Part shown: piece after piece, positions 17,663 through 28,825 of the stretch
Numbering within the stretch: position 1 is the first letter of the stretch
Layout of the letters: each line of letters starts with the position of its first letter
Assembly (NCBI GenBank): GCA_016714765.1
Contig: JADKCF010000006.1
Coordinates: forward strand, 124,001 to 188,000
Direction of reading: 5' to 3'
Origin: Saprospiraceae bacterium
GTDB lineage: Bacteria; Bacteroidota; Bacteroidia; Chitinophagales; Saprospiraceae
DNA length: 64,000 nt
Notes under the pieces: generated by a model
Told to the model about the DNA's origin: nothing
The model's input: the letters and a program-made list of their open reading frames with translations, nothing else
The model's database searches: none
Translations under genes and position numbers: made by a program

Positions 17663-18858
17663 GGTGCAATCTGTTGATTAGCATTATCTATTGTTATAAA
17701 AGAGAGTCTGTAGGTTTTCAGCAATAAAATGACAGAAATAATCATGATAACAGGATTAAAATACTGAGGCAAAAATTGAATAACCGGTATGGCATTCACA
17801 AAGCTAATCACTAGGCAAAATGCTAAAAGCAGAAAGAGCGCTTTTTTAATTTTAAACATACTTTCACGACAAAAAAACCAGACCAAAAACAATGGATTAG
17901 CCCATAGTACATTCCAGTTATTACGTGTGGGAATATGGTCTGTACCCCACCACATAAACAACATCAGTACACTACTCATTGCGATCACTACCATCCAGAA
18001 CGTATCATATTTGGGAATCCACCTGTCGTATTGTCCTCTTAACACCCTGAAGAAAATATTGATTTCGAACATGAGTAAAATTCCAAAAATAAACAATGGT
18101 GTCAGGAAAAAAAGATTGGATTCTTTTGGCATTTTAAATTTCAGGATATCGGTTTTTCTAAACTGAAGACTCGTTTGCCTTGGGTCCTGATACCTGGCTT
18201 GCTCGATGGCTGCAGATAGATAATCAGGAATAAATGCTTCCTCACTAAGAGTAGTCTTCCTGTCAGCAGGTGAACCTATGATCAGATCGATTCCGAAATC
18301 TGTCCAAGGCAGACCTTGCTGATACTCTTTGATGATGTCTCTGAAAGTTTTACCTGAAGATTTGCCGGTATCCCATTTAAAGCCTGATACGTTTTTATCA
18401 ATGATATCTCTGAGTCTCGTGGCACAGTTGTCCATAAAAAAATCATACTTGTAAGCCCGGTTTTCCGGTCGGATATTTTCATTGAGATATTGGACAATTT
18501 TTTGTTTTTGGAGGGGGTCCAGAAATAGTTCCTGTTCAGTGACAGACCTTTTAAAATATTCATACTCGCTAAGGAAATCATAATAATCTGCCACACTGAG
18601 GATATAAGGTAACTTACCCCTCATAAATTTGATGGCAAATCCAGGTGTATTAAAATCAAAAGTACCATAATTATAAACCTTGTCAGTACCAGCTTGCCTA
18701 TCTGTGATTCTAATGGCATTATGCCCATATATTGAGTACAACTGATCACCCGGTGCGCAGGTAAGAATGGAAATACGTATGCTTTCGTCCGTGGTTATTT
18801 GAGCGACAACTCCTCCACACAATACAAGTACAATAAAAATACTAATGATTATCTTCAT
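17659..18858 (-). CDS. DUF4105 membrane protein
   Basis: 399 residues. Signal peptide (residues 1-19), then a DUF4105 domain: TCAPGDQLYSIYGHNAIRI, YNYGTFDF, FAIKFMRGKLPY and, later, DNCATRLRD. The conserved His of GHNAIR and Cys of DNC recall the His/Cys pair of NlpC/P60-like folds, so a hydrolase or transferase activity is possible but not shown. The C-terminal third has about four or five transmembrane helices. It is the first gene of the operon with the VOC and OYE genes. A -7 box lies so close to the ATG that the message may be leaderless. Confidence 0.82.
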   Translation of the reverse strand: MKIIISIFIVLVLCGGVVAQITTDESIRISILTCAPGDQLYSIYGHNAIRITDRQAGTDKVYNYGTFDFNTPGFAIKFMRGKLPYILSVADYYDFLSEYEYFKRSVTEQELFLDPLQKQKIVQYLNENIRPENRAYKYDFFMDNCATRLRDIIDKNVSGFKWDTGKSSGKTFRDIIKEYQQGLPWTDFGIDLIIGSPADRKTTLSEEAFIPDYLSAAIEQARYQDPRQTSLQFRKTDILKFKMPKESNLFFLTPLFIFGILLMFEINIFFRVLRGQYDRWIPKYDTFWMVVIAMSSVLMLFMWWGTDHIPTRNNWNVLWANPLFLVWFFCRESMFKIKKALFLLLAFCLVISFVNAIPVIQFLPQYFNPVIMIISVILLLKTYRLSFITIDNANQQIAP

Positions 18859-18862
18859 AGTT

Positions 18863-18870
18863 CAAAGATA
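18863..18870 (-). promoter_or_regulatory. -7 box immediately before the DUF4105 gene
   Basis: TATCTTTG on the minus strand ends 5 bases before the ATG at 18858. Transcription would start almost at the start codon, so the transcript is possibly leaderless. Confidence 0.4.
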
Positions 18871-18963
18871 GTTAGCGTTATCAAAAAGTAATACGAAACC
18901 TTCAATAAAATATCAATCCAAGGATTTTTTTTTACCTTATTGCGGCAAGACTTTATTTTTTGC

Positions 18964-18971
18964 TATTTTTG
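18964..18971 (+). promoter_or_regulatory. -7 box for rsmG
   Basis: TATTTTTG, exact TAnnTTTG match, 38 bases before the ATG at 19010; it fits the longer rsmG start. Confidence 0.5.
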
Positions 18972-19009
18972 CCAAAAGTAATGTCATATAATTTTAAAAC
19001 TGCCCTTAC

Positions 19010-19696
19010 ATGAAGGCCACTGCTTCACGGGTTTTCAGAAAAAAGGCAAATCGTCATCCTAAAATAAAATCATTGCAATTAATACTAAAATATTTTCCCC
19101 ATCTGACAGATGAACAAATCGCACAATTGGCAGCACTTGGTGACCTTTATGCAGAGTGGAATGAAAAAATCAACGTCGTATCCAGAAAAGATATAGATAA
19201 TATATATCTGCACCATATTTTACATTCATTGGCCATTGCAAAATTCATTCACTTTAAAGAAGGTACCAAGATTGTAGACTTAGGTACAGGAGGTGGATTC
19301 CCCGGTATCCCTTTGGCTATAATTTTTCCTGACAGCGAATTCACGCTTGTAGATAGTATCAATAAAAAAATAACTGTAGTCAATGCCATCGCAGAGAGTA
19401 TCGCACTTAAAAATGTGACAGCAAAGCATGGACGTGTAGAGGAACTGAAGGATAAGTTTGATTTTGTAGTTACGCGCGCAGTGGCAAAAGTAGATAAACT
19501 ACTTCCATGGAGTAGAAGAGTTCTGGCCAAACCTCAAAAAAACATGTACCCCAATGGCCTGATTGCTCTCAAAGGGGACATCAAGGAGGAGATTAAACTT
19601 CTTCCCAAATATGAATACAGGGAGTCTGTCCATATACTTAAGTATTTTAACGAACCTTATTTCGAAGAGAAATATATTCTCTATATACAAGGATAA
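19010..19696 (+). CDS. rsmG: 16S rRNA (guanine-527-N7)-methyltransferase RsmG
   Basis: 228 residues. It methylates G527 of 16S rRNA with S-adenosylmethionine. The SAM-binding motif VDLGTGGGFPGIPLA is at about 89-103, preceded by YAEWNEKINVVSRKDI, a family hallmark, and followed by VTRAVAKVDKLLPW. The protein has about 20 basic residues more at the N-terminus than most homologues. The ATG at 19010 is kept because no better start exists downstream and the promoter fits. The secreted CotH-like gene follows 31 bases downstream. Confidence 0.94.
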   Translation: MKATASRVFRKKANRHPKIKSLQLILKYFPHLTDEQIAQLAALGDLYAEWNEKINVVSRKDIDNIYLHHILHSLAIAKFIHFKEGTKIVDLGTGGGFPGIPLAIIFPDSEFTLVDSINKKITVVNAIAESIALKNVTAKHGRVEELKDKFDFVVTRAVAKVDKLLPWSRRVLAKPQKNMYPNGLIALKGDIKEEIKLLPKYEYRESVHILKYFNEPYFEEKYILYIQG

Positions 19697-19727
19697 TCAT
19701 ACCAATAATAAACAGATAAAACCCAAT

Positions 19728-22020
19728 ATGCTTAATTCATCTAAAAAATTCCATTTAGGCCAATTGAAAATTTGTTTGACAGTATTTTGGATGTTTTATT
19801 CCTGCTTCGTTTGGACCCAGTGTTGCACTTACTCACTTACTATGCAGGACAGCTATGGTGATGGATGGAATTCCGGTTATCTAAGAGTCTTTGTAAATAA
19901 TACTTTTGCAGGTTCTTTTTATGCCAAAGAAAGCGGTAGTGTAGACACATTCAGAGTATGCGATGGCAATAAGGTTGAATTATTTTACACTGCAGGAGAT
20001 TACGAAAATGAAAACACATATCAGTTGTATGACCCGGCATGGAATCTGATTTTTTCTGATGGTCCCGAACCAAAGAAAGGGAAAATATACAGCGGCACAC
20101 CAGGGTGTAATGTAGTGCCACAACAAGGCAGTCACCCATGCACATCTATACCATTATCCCTTGGATTAACAGGAGTCTCAGCCTCCAATACCGGATACGA
20201 GTTTTCTGGCATCCGCCCTGCCGGATGTGGTTTCGATAGTGGGTCTGACGTTTGGTTCAGTGTACAGGTACCTCCTTCCGGAAATCTGCAGTTTATGACT
20301 AAAAGTAGTGGTGCAAACAGTGCAGGAGTAGCCATTTACGAAGGCAATATGTGTGGTATCACCAGGTTATTGGCATGTGAAAGTACAGCCAATGACCAAA
20401 ACGAGGCAGTTATCAATTTGTATGACCTTAAAGAACTCCAAACACTGTATATTCAGGTTTGGGGAGCCAATGGAGAGGAAACAAATTTTATGCAGACTGT
20501 CCGGGATTTAGGTAAGATAGTATTACAAAATTCAGAACTCCCCATTGTTATGATCCATACTGAGGGCCAAAATATCGGCTATGATACCAAAATAAATGCC
20601 AGTATGGTCATAAAATATAATGGCGAAGGCGCCGTGACTGACATCAATGATGGCAATGATGTCTACAATGGTCCAGTGGGCATTGAAATAAGGGGAGCGA
20701 GTTCAGCAGGCTACCCCCAGTCACCATACTCATTCGAAACGCGGGATGAAGCCGGCCAAAATAAAAATGTATCTATTTTAGGAATGCCGGAAGAAAATGA
20801 CTGGACACTCATATCAAATTTTAATGACAGGTCGCTTGTAAGGAATTCCTTGCCTTTAAAATTATTTGGAGAATTGAACAATTACTCCGTCAGGTCAAGC
20901 TTATGTGAAGTACTCATCAATGGCAGATATAAAGGAATCTACCTGCTTACAGAAAAAATAAAAAGAGACCAAAACAGGGTTAATGTTTCGAAACTGACTA
21001 CTGAAGATGTAAGTGGTGATGACCTCACAGGTGGATATATACTTCAGCAAAATTTAAGAGCAGAAAACAACAGCTTCCAATCTAACTTCTCCCCACTTGA
21101 TTTTCCTGGTGCGGATGTACACTTTTTGTATGAATATCCTGCAGCCGATATCATCAACCCTGCACAAAAAACCTATATAGCCAGCTATGTGGATAGTCTA
21201 GAGAGGGCATTATATAGTCCCCAGTTTGCAGACCCTAAAAAAGGATACAGGAATTTTCTCGAAAAAAAGTATCTTTTATAATAAGGACAAATTTTCCAAA
21301 GGGAATAAACTGAAGGCAGGTCCTGTGTGGGATTTTGATTGGGCATGGAAAAATCTGGATATCTGTGATTTGTACAACAAATCTGATGGATCGGGATGGG
21401 CACATCACAACAACGAATGTCCTACCGACAATTATTCTTCAGCCTGGTACCTGAGAATGTTGCAGGACAGCACTTTCAGCCAGGAATTGAAATGTGCTTA
21501 CCTGGCTTACAGAAAAACCATATTGGATACTTCACATATCTTTACATATATTGATAGCGTGTCGCATGTTGTTAGGAATGCCAATATGAGGCATTTTGAC
21601 AGATGGCGTGTCCTTGGCAAATCAGGACCTGCACCTGAAATCGGAACAGTGGCAAATACCTACACTGCCGAACTCGATACCCTCAAATCATGGATAAGGA
21701 CCAGGTTAATATGGATGGACAAAAATATGCCAGGTAAGTGCAACCTCATCTCCTCAGCTTATGAAAATCCTAATACTGAAAGCAGGGTGAAGTGCTATCC
21801 CAATCCAAGCAATGGTCGAGTACGTTTTGAAGGTATTACACAAAATGATGGCAATTTAAGGATTGAAATATACGATGTGGCTGGCAGGAATATAAAAACG
21901 CTCAAAATACTGCAAAATGACACATCTCTCGAATACACTTTGCCAATCAGTGGTGTTTATTACTACACCCTTAAGGGTAAAGCCGGCAATCTACAGCATG
22001 GAAAAATCATTGTCCTGTAA
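19728..22020 (+). pseudogene. Secreted CotH-like protein with T9SS sorting domain, broken by an internal deletion and frameshift
   Basis: The 5' ORF (best start ATG 19728; signal peptide to about residue 34) encodes Cys-rich beta domains and the first half of a CotH kinase-like domain (GVEIRG-type segment GIEIRGASSAGYPQ, then GRYKGIYLLTEKIK and LTGGYIL). The 3' ORF (21226-22020) holds the second half (LKAGPVWDFDWAWKN), then a Por-type C-terminal sorting domain (CYPNPSNGRVRFEG ... GKIIVL). At 21250-21275 the frame changes. The block usually found here in relatives (YIN-VPSFVDYFIINELSKN-like, about 25 residues) is absent, so roughly 70-75 bases appear to be missing. This is unlike the single-base breaks elsewhere. 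It was presumably a cell-surface protein. Confidence 0.75.
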
Positions 22021-22060
22021 ACAATAGCTGATATGCATGTCAGTTGTAGATGGTGGATTT

Positions 22061-22654
22061 TTATTGGACAGCTGCCACAAACTCAGGACTGTCAGGTTTG
22101 ATTTTTGATGCAAAAAAGTGAGTAAGCTTTCCATTTTCATCAATAAGATACTTACAGAAATTCCAACTAGGCACATCACTATTCCATCCATTAAGAGAAG
22201 GATCTGAAAGCCATCTGTAAACTTCATTCTGGTTTTCACCTTTCACATCCACTTTGTCAAACATTTGAAAAGTCACCCCATAGTTTTTTTGGCAAAATGT
22301 CTCAATTTCTACCGCTGTACCTGGCTCCTGAGATAAAAACTGATTGCATGGAAATCCCAGTACTACCACCTTATCTTTATTTTTTTCATAATAAGCTTGC
22401 CAGTCTGCATACTGAGGGGTATAACCACATTTGGATGCAACATTGAGCACAATAATTTTTTTACCTTTAAACTGTTCCATAGATATGGTTTGGCCATCAA
22501 TGGCCATTGCTTTTAAAGAGTGGAATGATGAAGCAGGTTTAATTGGCAATGCATCAGGATTATTAGGTTGTGCACTTACTTTAGATGAGTTAAAACAACT
22601 TGTAAGCCATGCAGGAACACTCAGTAAAATTGCAAAAATTAATTTTGGTGACAT
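22061..22654 (-). CDS. Glutathione peroxidase family lipoprotein
   Basis: 197 residues. The N-terminus is a signal with lipobox LTSC (Cys20), so the enzyme is predicted on the outer side of the cytoplasmic membrane. The thioredoxin-fold domain has the peroxidatic site NVASKCGY (Cys76), the GFPCNQF motif with Gln105, and SWNFCKYLID with the Trp/Asn of the active site. It is a Cys-type, probably thioredoxin-like-dependent, peroxide or lipid-hydroperoxide reductase. Lipid anchoring suggests a role at the membrane. A single gene, convergent with the CotH-like gene. Confidence 0.92.
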   Translation of the reverse strand: MSPKLIFAILLSVPAWLTSCFNSSKVSAQPNNPDALPIKPASSFHSLKAMAIDGQTISMEQFKGKKIIVLNVASKCGYTPQYADWQAYYEKNKDKVVVLGFPCNQFLSQEPGTAVEIETFCQKNYGVTFQMFDKVDVKGENQNEVYRWLSDPSLNGWNSDVPSWNFCKYLIDENGKLTHFFASKIKPDSPEFVAAVQ

Positions 22655-22764
22655 CGATGAAAATTTTTATAATTTAAAGTAAAAGAGAGGAAAACATAAT
22701 TTTTACAAAATAGTTGTTGATATTTCATCCTCCATGTTTACTTGGCTGCAACCATGTTTTTTTG

Positions 22765-23774
22765 TCATTTTTGTTGTTTTTGTTTTTCCAGCTTTTTAAA
22801 ATACCCCCTCAATAACCAATTGTGTTTTAATGCTTCCAGGTTTTCATTCAGTCTGATACCCGCTTTATTCAATTGATTCACTGTGGAATCTACATGTGAC
22901 ATGGTACGATCAATTTTCGTTACAAGATGCTGGTCATTGGACAAATAGTTGATCGCCCCTTTTCCATCCTTTACGTTAAGGACGGTTTTATTCATGTTTT
23001 CGATACTCTTATCCAGGTTTTGAATCACAAGGCGAATATCTTTGGTGGACGCTTCTATATTTGAGACGATGTTTTCCACTTGATTGGCTACTGCTGTATC
23101 TTTGATGGTACCCAGGAGGTTGTTTTTATCATTCAGTCCATTTATAATCCGGTTGAGATTACGTATCATCAGAGCGGACTCATTGCTGGTTCTATTGACA
23201 TTGTCAAGAATAGAGTGAAAGTCTTTCTTTAGGGTAGAATCTTTGATGATAGCCCCTACCAGTCCCTTGCCGGAGGTAATATCCTTTGTAATTTTTAGTA
23301 ACTCGGCAGTAAGCAATGCCGCATTTTCATTGGTAACGCTGAGGGTATTGAGCATTTCATCCGTTCGCACCCGACTGAAAGATCTAAGAGTATCCCCATT
23401 TTCCACCGGTATACTGGAATTTGCTCCGGTAGTATATTGATGATCATATTACCAACAAGCCCATCAGTGGTGATGACGGTTTTGGCATCTTTCATGATGA
23501 ATTTTGAAATTTCTTTTTCTATTGTAAGTCCGACTATTATTGATGTATCATTGATCATGTCAATACTTGTCACTGTGCCGGCATTGATTCCCGAATACCT
23601 TACGTTATTGCCTGGTTTTAGTCCATTGACATTACTAAAAACAGCAAAATATTTGGAAGTATTTCCAAACATACTCTGCTTCTGACCAATAAAATAAATA
23701 GCTGCTATGAATAAGCTAAGTCCGACTATAATGAAAACACCCAACTTGATTTTTTCTGCAACTGACTTGTCCAT
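22765..23774 (-). CDS. mlaD: MlaD/MCE family lipid-transport protein, frameshifted as sequenced
   Basis: The 5' ORF (23295-23774) has the N-terminal membrane anchor (KLGVFIIVGLSLFIAAIYFIG) and the MCE domain (NVNGLKPGNNVRYSGINAGTV, GLVGNMIINILP). The 3' ORF (22765-23406) carries the rest and a long coiled-coil-like tail. Adding one base in the CC run at 23426-23427 gives NILPGANSSIPVENGDTL and a continuous protein of about 336 residues. MlaD is the periplasmic substrate-binding subunit of the MlaEFD lipid transporter. The gene follows mlaF by 2 bases. Confidence 0.88.
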
Positions 23775-23776
23775 AA

Positions 23777-24532
23777 TTAAGATTTAAAAAATGCTTTAAC
23801 TTTAGGGTCTTCAGAACTGAAAAGTTCTGAAAAAGTGCCTTCAGCATAATTAATGCCATCCACCAATAAAATCATTCTATCTGCTATAAATCTGGCACAA
23901 TCTACATCATGAGTGATAACAATGGAAGAAGTTTTATATTCCTGCTGAATCGATTTCATTAACAACACAATTTCTTTGGAAGTGATAGGGTCCAATCCTG
24001 TTGTAGGTTCATCATATAATATGATTTTTGGCCTCAGTATCAGAGTGCGTGCCAGTGCAATTCTCCTTTTCATACCACCGGAGAGTTCTTCAGGCATCAG
24101 GTCTATCGCCTGTTCCAAACCTACACTTTTCAGTACCTCCATGACCAGACTGGTAGCATCTTCTATATTGCCAAACTTCTTGGTATGTCTACGGAGAGGG
24201 AACTCCAGGTTTTCACGAACCGTCATGGAGTCATACAATGCACTGCCCTGAAACAAAAAGCCTACCTCCGTCCTCAGGTCCATCATCTCATCCTCATTCA
24301 CTTTATCCAGATTTTTGTTCATTATCGTGATAGTACCGCTATCATGGGTTTCGAGACCTATGAGACATTTTATCATGATGGATTTGCCTGATCCTGATTT
24401 ACCCATGATGACAAGTGTTTCGCTTTCATACAATTTCATATTGAAGCCATTCAATACCTGATGACTGCCAAAACTTTTTGTCAATCCTGTAATCTCAATT
24501 ACGGGTTTTTTGTCCATGTAGCCGGCTATCAT
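23777..24532 (-). CDS. mlaF: ABC transporter ATPase, MlaF type
   Basis: 251 residues. Walker A GKSGSGKS near residue 44, Q-loop LFQGSALYDSM (the QGSAL form is typical of MlaF), signature LSGGMKRR, Walker B IILYDEPTTGLDP, and the H-loop VITHD are all intact. It powers lipid movement by the Mla complex across the periplasm. Its start overlaps the mlaE stop by four bases (ATGA). An internal start at 24517 (MDKKPV) is also possible. Confidence 0.94.
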   Translation of the reverse strand: MIAGYMDKKPVIEITGLTKSFGSHQVLNGFNMKLYESETLVIMGKSGSGKSIMIKCLIGLETHDSGTITIMNKNLDKVNEDEMMDLRTEVGFLFQGSALYDSMTVRENLEFPLRRHTKKFGNIEDATSLVMEVLKSVGLEQAIDLMPEELSGGMKRRIALARTLILRPKIILYDEPTTGLDPITSKEIVLLMKSIQQEYKTSSIVITHDVDCARFIADRMILLVDGINYAEGTFSELFSSEDPKVKAFFKS

Positions 24533-25311
24533 AAATCATAAAATATATCTGTGAGTAATACTGCCACAAAGTCAAGAACAAAAAGCAGCATGGAGGCTTC
24601 TACGACAGCAGAATTGGCTGCAACACCTACACCTGCAGTACCATGCTTACAATAGTAACCTTTAAAACATCCCACTAATCCTATGGCAAAACCAAATAAA
24701 AATGTTTTAATAGTGGAAGGCAGAAAATCTCCAAACGTCAATGAACTATTGACATTTTCGAAGTATAAACGAAATGATACATCGCCTTTGATGTTTTCGA
24801 TCATAAAAGAACCAGCCAATGCTATGGCGTCACTCATCAGGACCAGCAATGGAATCATCAAAGTAGTAGCCAGTATTCGCGTCACCACAAGATATTTGAA
24901 TGGGTTGGTTCCTGACACTTCCATCGCATCTATTTGCTCAGTGACCCTCATTGACCCCAACTCAGCGCCTATCCCAGACCCTATTCTCCCTGCACAAATC
25001 AAAGCTGTGATGATGGGTCCTATTTCCCTTATAATAGAAATACCTACCATGGAGGGAATCCAAGCAGACGCACCTAATTCCATCATTTTGGGTCGTGATT
25101 GTAGAGTAAAGACAAGTCCGATAATAAATCCGGTCACCCCCACCAGGAGCAATGACCTATTCCCCATATTGTAGCATTGCCTGAGAAACTCCTTAAATTC
25201 AAATGGCCTTCGAAATGCCTCTTTAAAAAACCTTCCGGCAAATATTGACAATTCCGCTACTTCTATCAAAAAATCTTTCAAACCTGATCGTATGAAACCT
25301 TCAACTCCCAT
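24529..25311 (-). CDS. mlaE: ABC transporter permease, MlaE type
   Basis: 260 residues with about five transmembrane segments. It has the MlaE signatures GVTGFIIGLVFTLQSR, IREIGPIITALICAGRIGSGIGAELGSM and EQIDAM. It is the membrane core of the retrograde or anterograde phospholipid transporter. It is the first gene of mlaE-mlaF-mlaD; no mlaB or mlaC is present here, as is usual in Bacteroidota. A near-consensus -7 box (TATCTTTA, 25346-25353) lies about 40 bases upstream. Confidence 0.94.
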   Translation of the reverse strand: MGVEGFIRSGLKDFLIEVAELSIFAGRFFKEAFRRPFEFKEFLRQCYNMGNRSLLLVGVTGFIIGLVFTLQSRPKMMELGASAWIPSMVGISIIREIGPIITALICAGRIGSGIGAELGSMRVTEQIDAMEVSGTNPFKYLVVTRILATTLMIPLLVLMSDAIALAGSFMIENIKGDVSFRLYFENVNSSLTFGDFLPSTIKTFLFGFAIGLVGCFKGYYCKHGTAGVGVAANSAVVEASMLLFVLDFVAVLLTDIFYDL

Positions 25312-25629
25312 ATTTAAAATAGTATACGAAGCGTTTAATAATAGCTAAAGATACGGTATTTTGGTTAAATAAACAACTGATTTATATCATTTGTCTGAAT
25401 GAAAATCAGCATATACATTAATCATAAAAAGTAAATACTTCATACATTGTTACTTTGATCTTCTGATTGGAATGGCTATCTAAATAATGTCTGTTTTCCA
25501 GAGTTTTAATTTGTCTGAATTTACCATCCAGGAAGTCAGAAGTAATAATGAAGTTTTTTTCGTTATTATTTGCCTGTCATTTCTATTTACTTTAATTTGC
25601 AGTGTATTACCATTTTCAAATATCAGGAC
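25312..25629. other. Intergenic region between the mla operon and the BNR protein gene
   Basis: 318 bases between divergent genes. It carries a near-consensus minus-strand -7 box (25346-25353) for mlaE. I see no exact TAnnTTTG box for the plus-strand gene and no RNA gene or repeat. Confidence 0.4.
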
Positions 25630-28600
25630 ATGTCAAAACAACTTTTTCTATTGCTTTTGGGAATCTTTTCTGCCACTTTATCTGCACAGTTTAGTGTCGA
25701 TGATTTTAAAACCATGAAATTCAGAAACATCGGCCCTGCAGGTATGAGTGGCCGTGTCACAGCCATAGATGTGGATCTCACCAATACCAATCGCATCTTC
25801 GCTGGTGCTGCTTCAGGTGGTGTATGGCTTTCTGAAAATGGAGGAACAACCTGGACTCCGATTTTTGATGAGCAATCTACTTTAGCCATAGGGGCTATTA
25901 AAATCAATCAAAAAAATCCTTCTGAGATATGGGTAGGAACAGGAGAAGGCAACCCACGCAATTCCCTTAATACCGGTAATGGCATTTATAAGTCTTTTGA
26001 CGGTGGCAAAACATGGCAGCGTATGGGTCTGGAAAATACTAAAACCATACACCGTATTATTATCAACAGAGATAATCCTGATATTGTATATGTCGCAGCG
26101 CTGGGATCACCGTGGGGCCCTAATTCGGACAGAGGTGTATTCAAAACAACTGATGGTGGAAAAACATGGCGCAAAATCCTCTTTATCAATGATCTTACTG
26201 GAGCAGCAGATATGGTAGCTGACCCTGCCAATCCCAACAAACTCATAGTGGCCATGTGGGAACATAAGCGAGACCCATGGTTTTTTAATTCAGGTGGTAA
26301 AGGTTCAGGGCTCTATATTACGTATGATGGGGGTGAAAATTTTAAGAAAATAACGAGTGAAGATGGATTGCCTGAAGGAAATCTGGGACGTATAGGCATC
26401 GCTGTTGCATCCAATAAACCCAATATTTGTTATGCATTGGTAGAAGCCAAAGAAAATGGGCTGTATAAATCCACTGATGGTGGCAAAAAGTGGGCTCTCG
26501 TTTCTACTAAAAACATAGGAGACAGACCTTTTTACTATGCCGAGCTCTATGTAGATCCAAAAAATGAAAATAGGATTTTCAATATTTTTACGTATATCAC
26601 CATGAGTGAAGATGGCGGTAAAACTTTTAAAGAAATTGCCAATTATGGAAATGATGTGCATCCCGATCATCATGCCTTCTGGATACATCCTGATGACCCG
26701 TCTTATCTCATCGACGGAAATGACGGAGGCCTGACTATATCTCATGATGGCGGTGCTACCTGGTATTTTGCAGGTAATATCCCTGTGGGTCAGTTTTATC
26801 ATGTCAATACAGACACCGATTTTCCTTATAACGTCTATGGAGGTATGCAGGATAATGGCTCCTGGATAGGGCCTTCAGCAGTACTCAAAAGAGGAGGCAT
26901 CCGCAATAGTGATTACCAGGAATTGTACTTCGGTGATGGTTTTGATGTGGTTCCATATAGAAAAGACAGCAGATATGGTTATGCCATGTCACAAGGAGGC
27001 AATGTCGGCTTTTATGACAGGCTTACCGGCAAAACAAGATTTATCAAACCTAATCATCCCGATCCGGAAGTACAACTCAGGTACAACTGGAATGCCGCTA
27101 TTGCTCAGGATCCCTTCAAAGATTGTGGAGTCTACTTTGGCAGCCAATATCTTCATTACTCTGATGACTGTGGCGAATCATGGACTATAAAATCTCCTGA
27201 CCTTACAACCAATGATACAACAAAACAAAAGCTGATAAAAGTGGTGGTCTGACAATGGATGCCACCAATGCAGAAAATCACACGACTATTCTGGCCATTG
27301 CTCCTAGCCCTCTAAACCAAAATGTGGTTTGGGTAGGTACTGATGATGGCTATATTCAGTCCACCCGCGATGGAGGTCAATCCTGGGTCAATCACTTTAA
27401 ATCACTCAAAGGATTACCATCAGGAAGCTGGATACCTCAAATCCATGTTTCTGAACACAATGAAGGTGAAGCATTGGTGGTAGCCAACAATTACTTACAA
27501 AATGATTATTCACCATACGCATATCACACTTCAGATTTTGGAAAAACCTGGGTCCGAATTGCTGATGACACCCAAATAAAAGGTTTTGTACTGAGTATAG
27601 TCCAGGACCACAAACAACCAAATTTACTGTTTATGGGTACTGATGCAGGGCTATACGTTTCATATGACAAAGGGAAAAAGTGGCACCACTGGAATAAAGG
27701 TTTTCCTCAGGTCCAGGTCAATGACATGAAAATACATCCGGTAGAAGACGACCTTATTTTAGGGACATTTGGCAGAGCTTTCTGGATCCTTGATGACATC
27801 AACCCGCTAAGAGAGTTGGCTTTAAAAGGTGAAAATATATTGGCGGCGGATTTTGATGTTTTGGTAAGCGCTGCAGGCTATCTTGTGAGCTACCGGTCTT
27901 ATGATGGCGAAAGATTTGCAGGACAAGGTGAATTTAAAGGTGACAACAAATCTTATGATAAAATAGCCTTCCATGTATGGGTAAAACCGCCACAGGATAA
28001 AACTAAATCCCAAAATGATGATAAAGCTCCAAAAGCAACTATTAAAATATATGACGACAAAGGAAATCTGGTAAGAAATATACGCAGAAAAGTTTCGGGG
28101 GGGCTCAATAAGCTTAATTGGGGCCTCGAAACTAATGGAACACGATTCTTTTCACGCACAGAACCCAAAGAGGAGGAGGATGCTCCCGGAGGTTACAATG
28201 TTCTGCCGGGAAAATATAAAGCAGTTATTGAGTATAGTGGCAAAAAGGATTCTGTTATTGTGGACGTAAAGGCTGACCCCAACTCGCCGGTTTCCAATAC
28301 AGCTTTAGCAGAAATCAGAAAAGCAGAAGATCAGCACACATTGTTGGTTAAAGACGCAAAAACAGCTTTTGAAAAACTGACAAATGCCAGAAAATCCATC
28401 AGTATCGTAGAGAAAATCCTTGAAACACAGCCGGATACCATAAAAAAAACTTTCAAGGATATACATAAAAAACTAAATGGGCAACTAGATACGCTGACCC
28501 ATCTGTTTGTCGAGCCTGAAAATGTCAAAGGAATCCAAAGAAATCCAGATCAGCTCAGTAGTGTATTGTATTCTGCTTTGAATTATATACGCTCTTCCTG

Positions 28601-28754
28601 GTCGGCTCCAAAAGCTAATGCATCACTCGCTTATGAAAAAGCAAAACTTATGACAACTAAAACGGTAAAGGCAGTTACTGATTTTATGCAGAATGATTGG
28701 AAAACTTACCAGCAAAAGGTAAAGAACATGGACGTTAAGATATTTAATGAATAA
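25630..28754 (+). CDS. Secreted BNR-repeat beta-propeller (VPS10/sortilin-like), frameshifted as sequenced
   Basis: About 1041 residues once the break is repaired. The start at 25630 (MSKQLFLLLLGIFSATLSAQ) gives a signal peptide. Repeated BNR/Asp-box units follow: SENGGTTW, SFDGGKTW, TTDGGKTW, TYDGGENF, STDGGKKW, SEDGGKTF, SHDGGATW and TRDGGQSW. These form one or two sortilin-like propellers. The frame changes at the A4 run 27227-27230; one more A gives TKQKADKSGGLTMDATNAEN, as in homologues. The C-terminal part is a beta segment then a helical region. Such proteins are common and abundant in Bacteroidota; a sialidase or peptidase activity is not supported. Confidence 0.85.
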
Positions 28755-28763
28755 AAACATCCA

Positions 28764-28820
28764 TTAAAGCCGGCTTTATTGTCATATCACATGATCTTTA
28801 AAGCCGGCTTTTTTTTTAAT
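28764..28820. terminator. Bidirectional terminator made of two AAAGCCGGCTTT copies
   Basis: The self-complementary 12-mer AAAGCCGGCTTT occurs at 28766-28777 and again at 28800-28811, the second followed by T9. The two copies can pair with each other as one long stem or each fold alone. It lies between convergent genes. Confidence 0.8.
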
Positions 28821-28825
28821 AAAAA

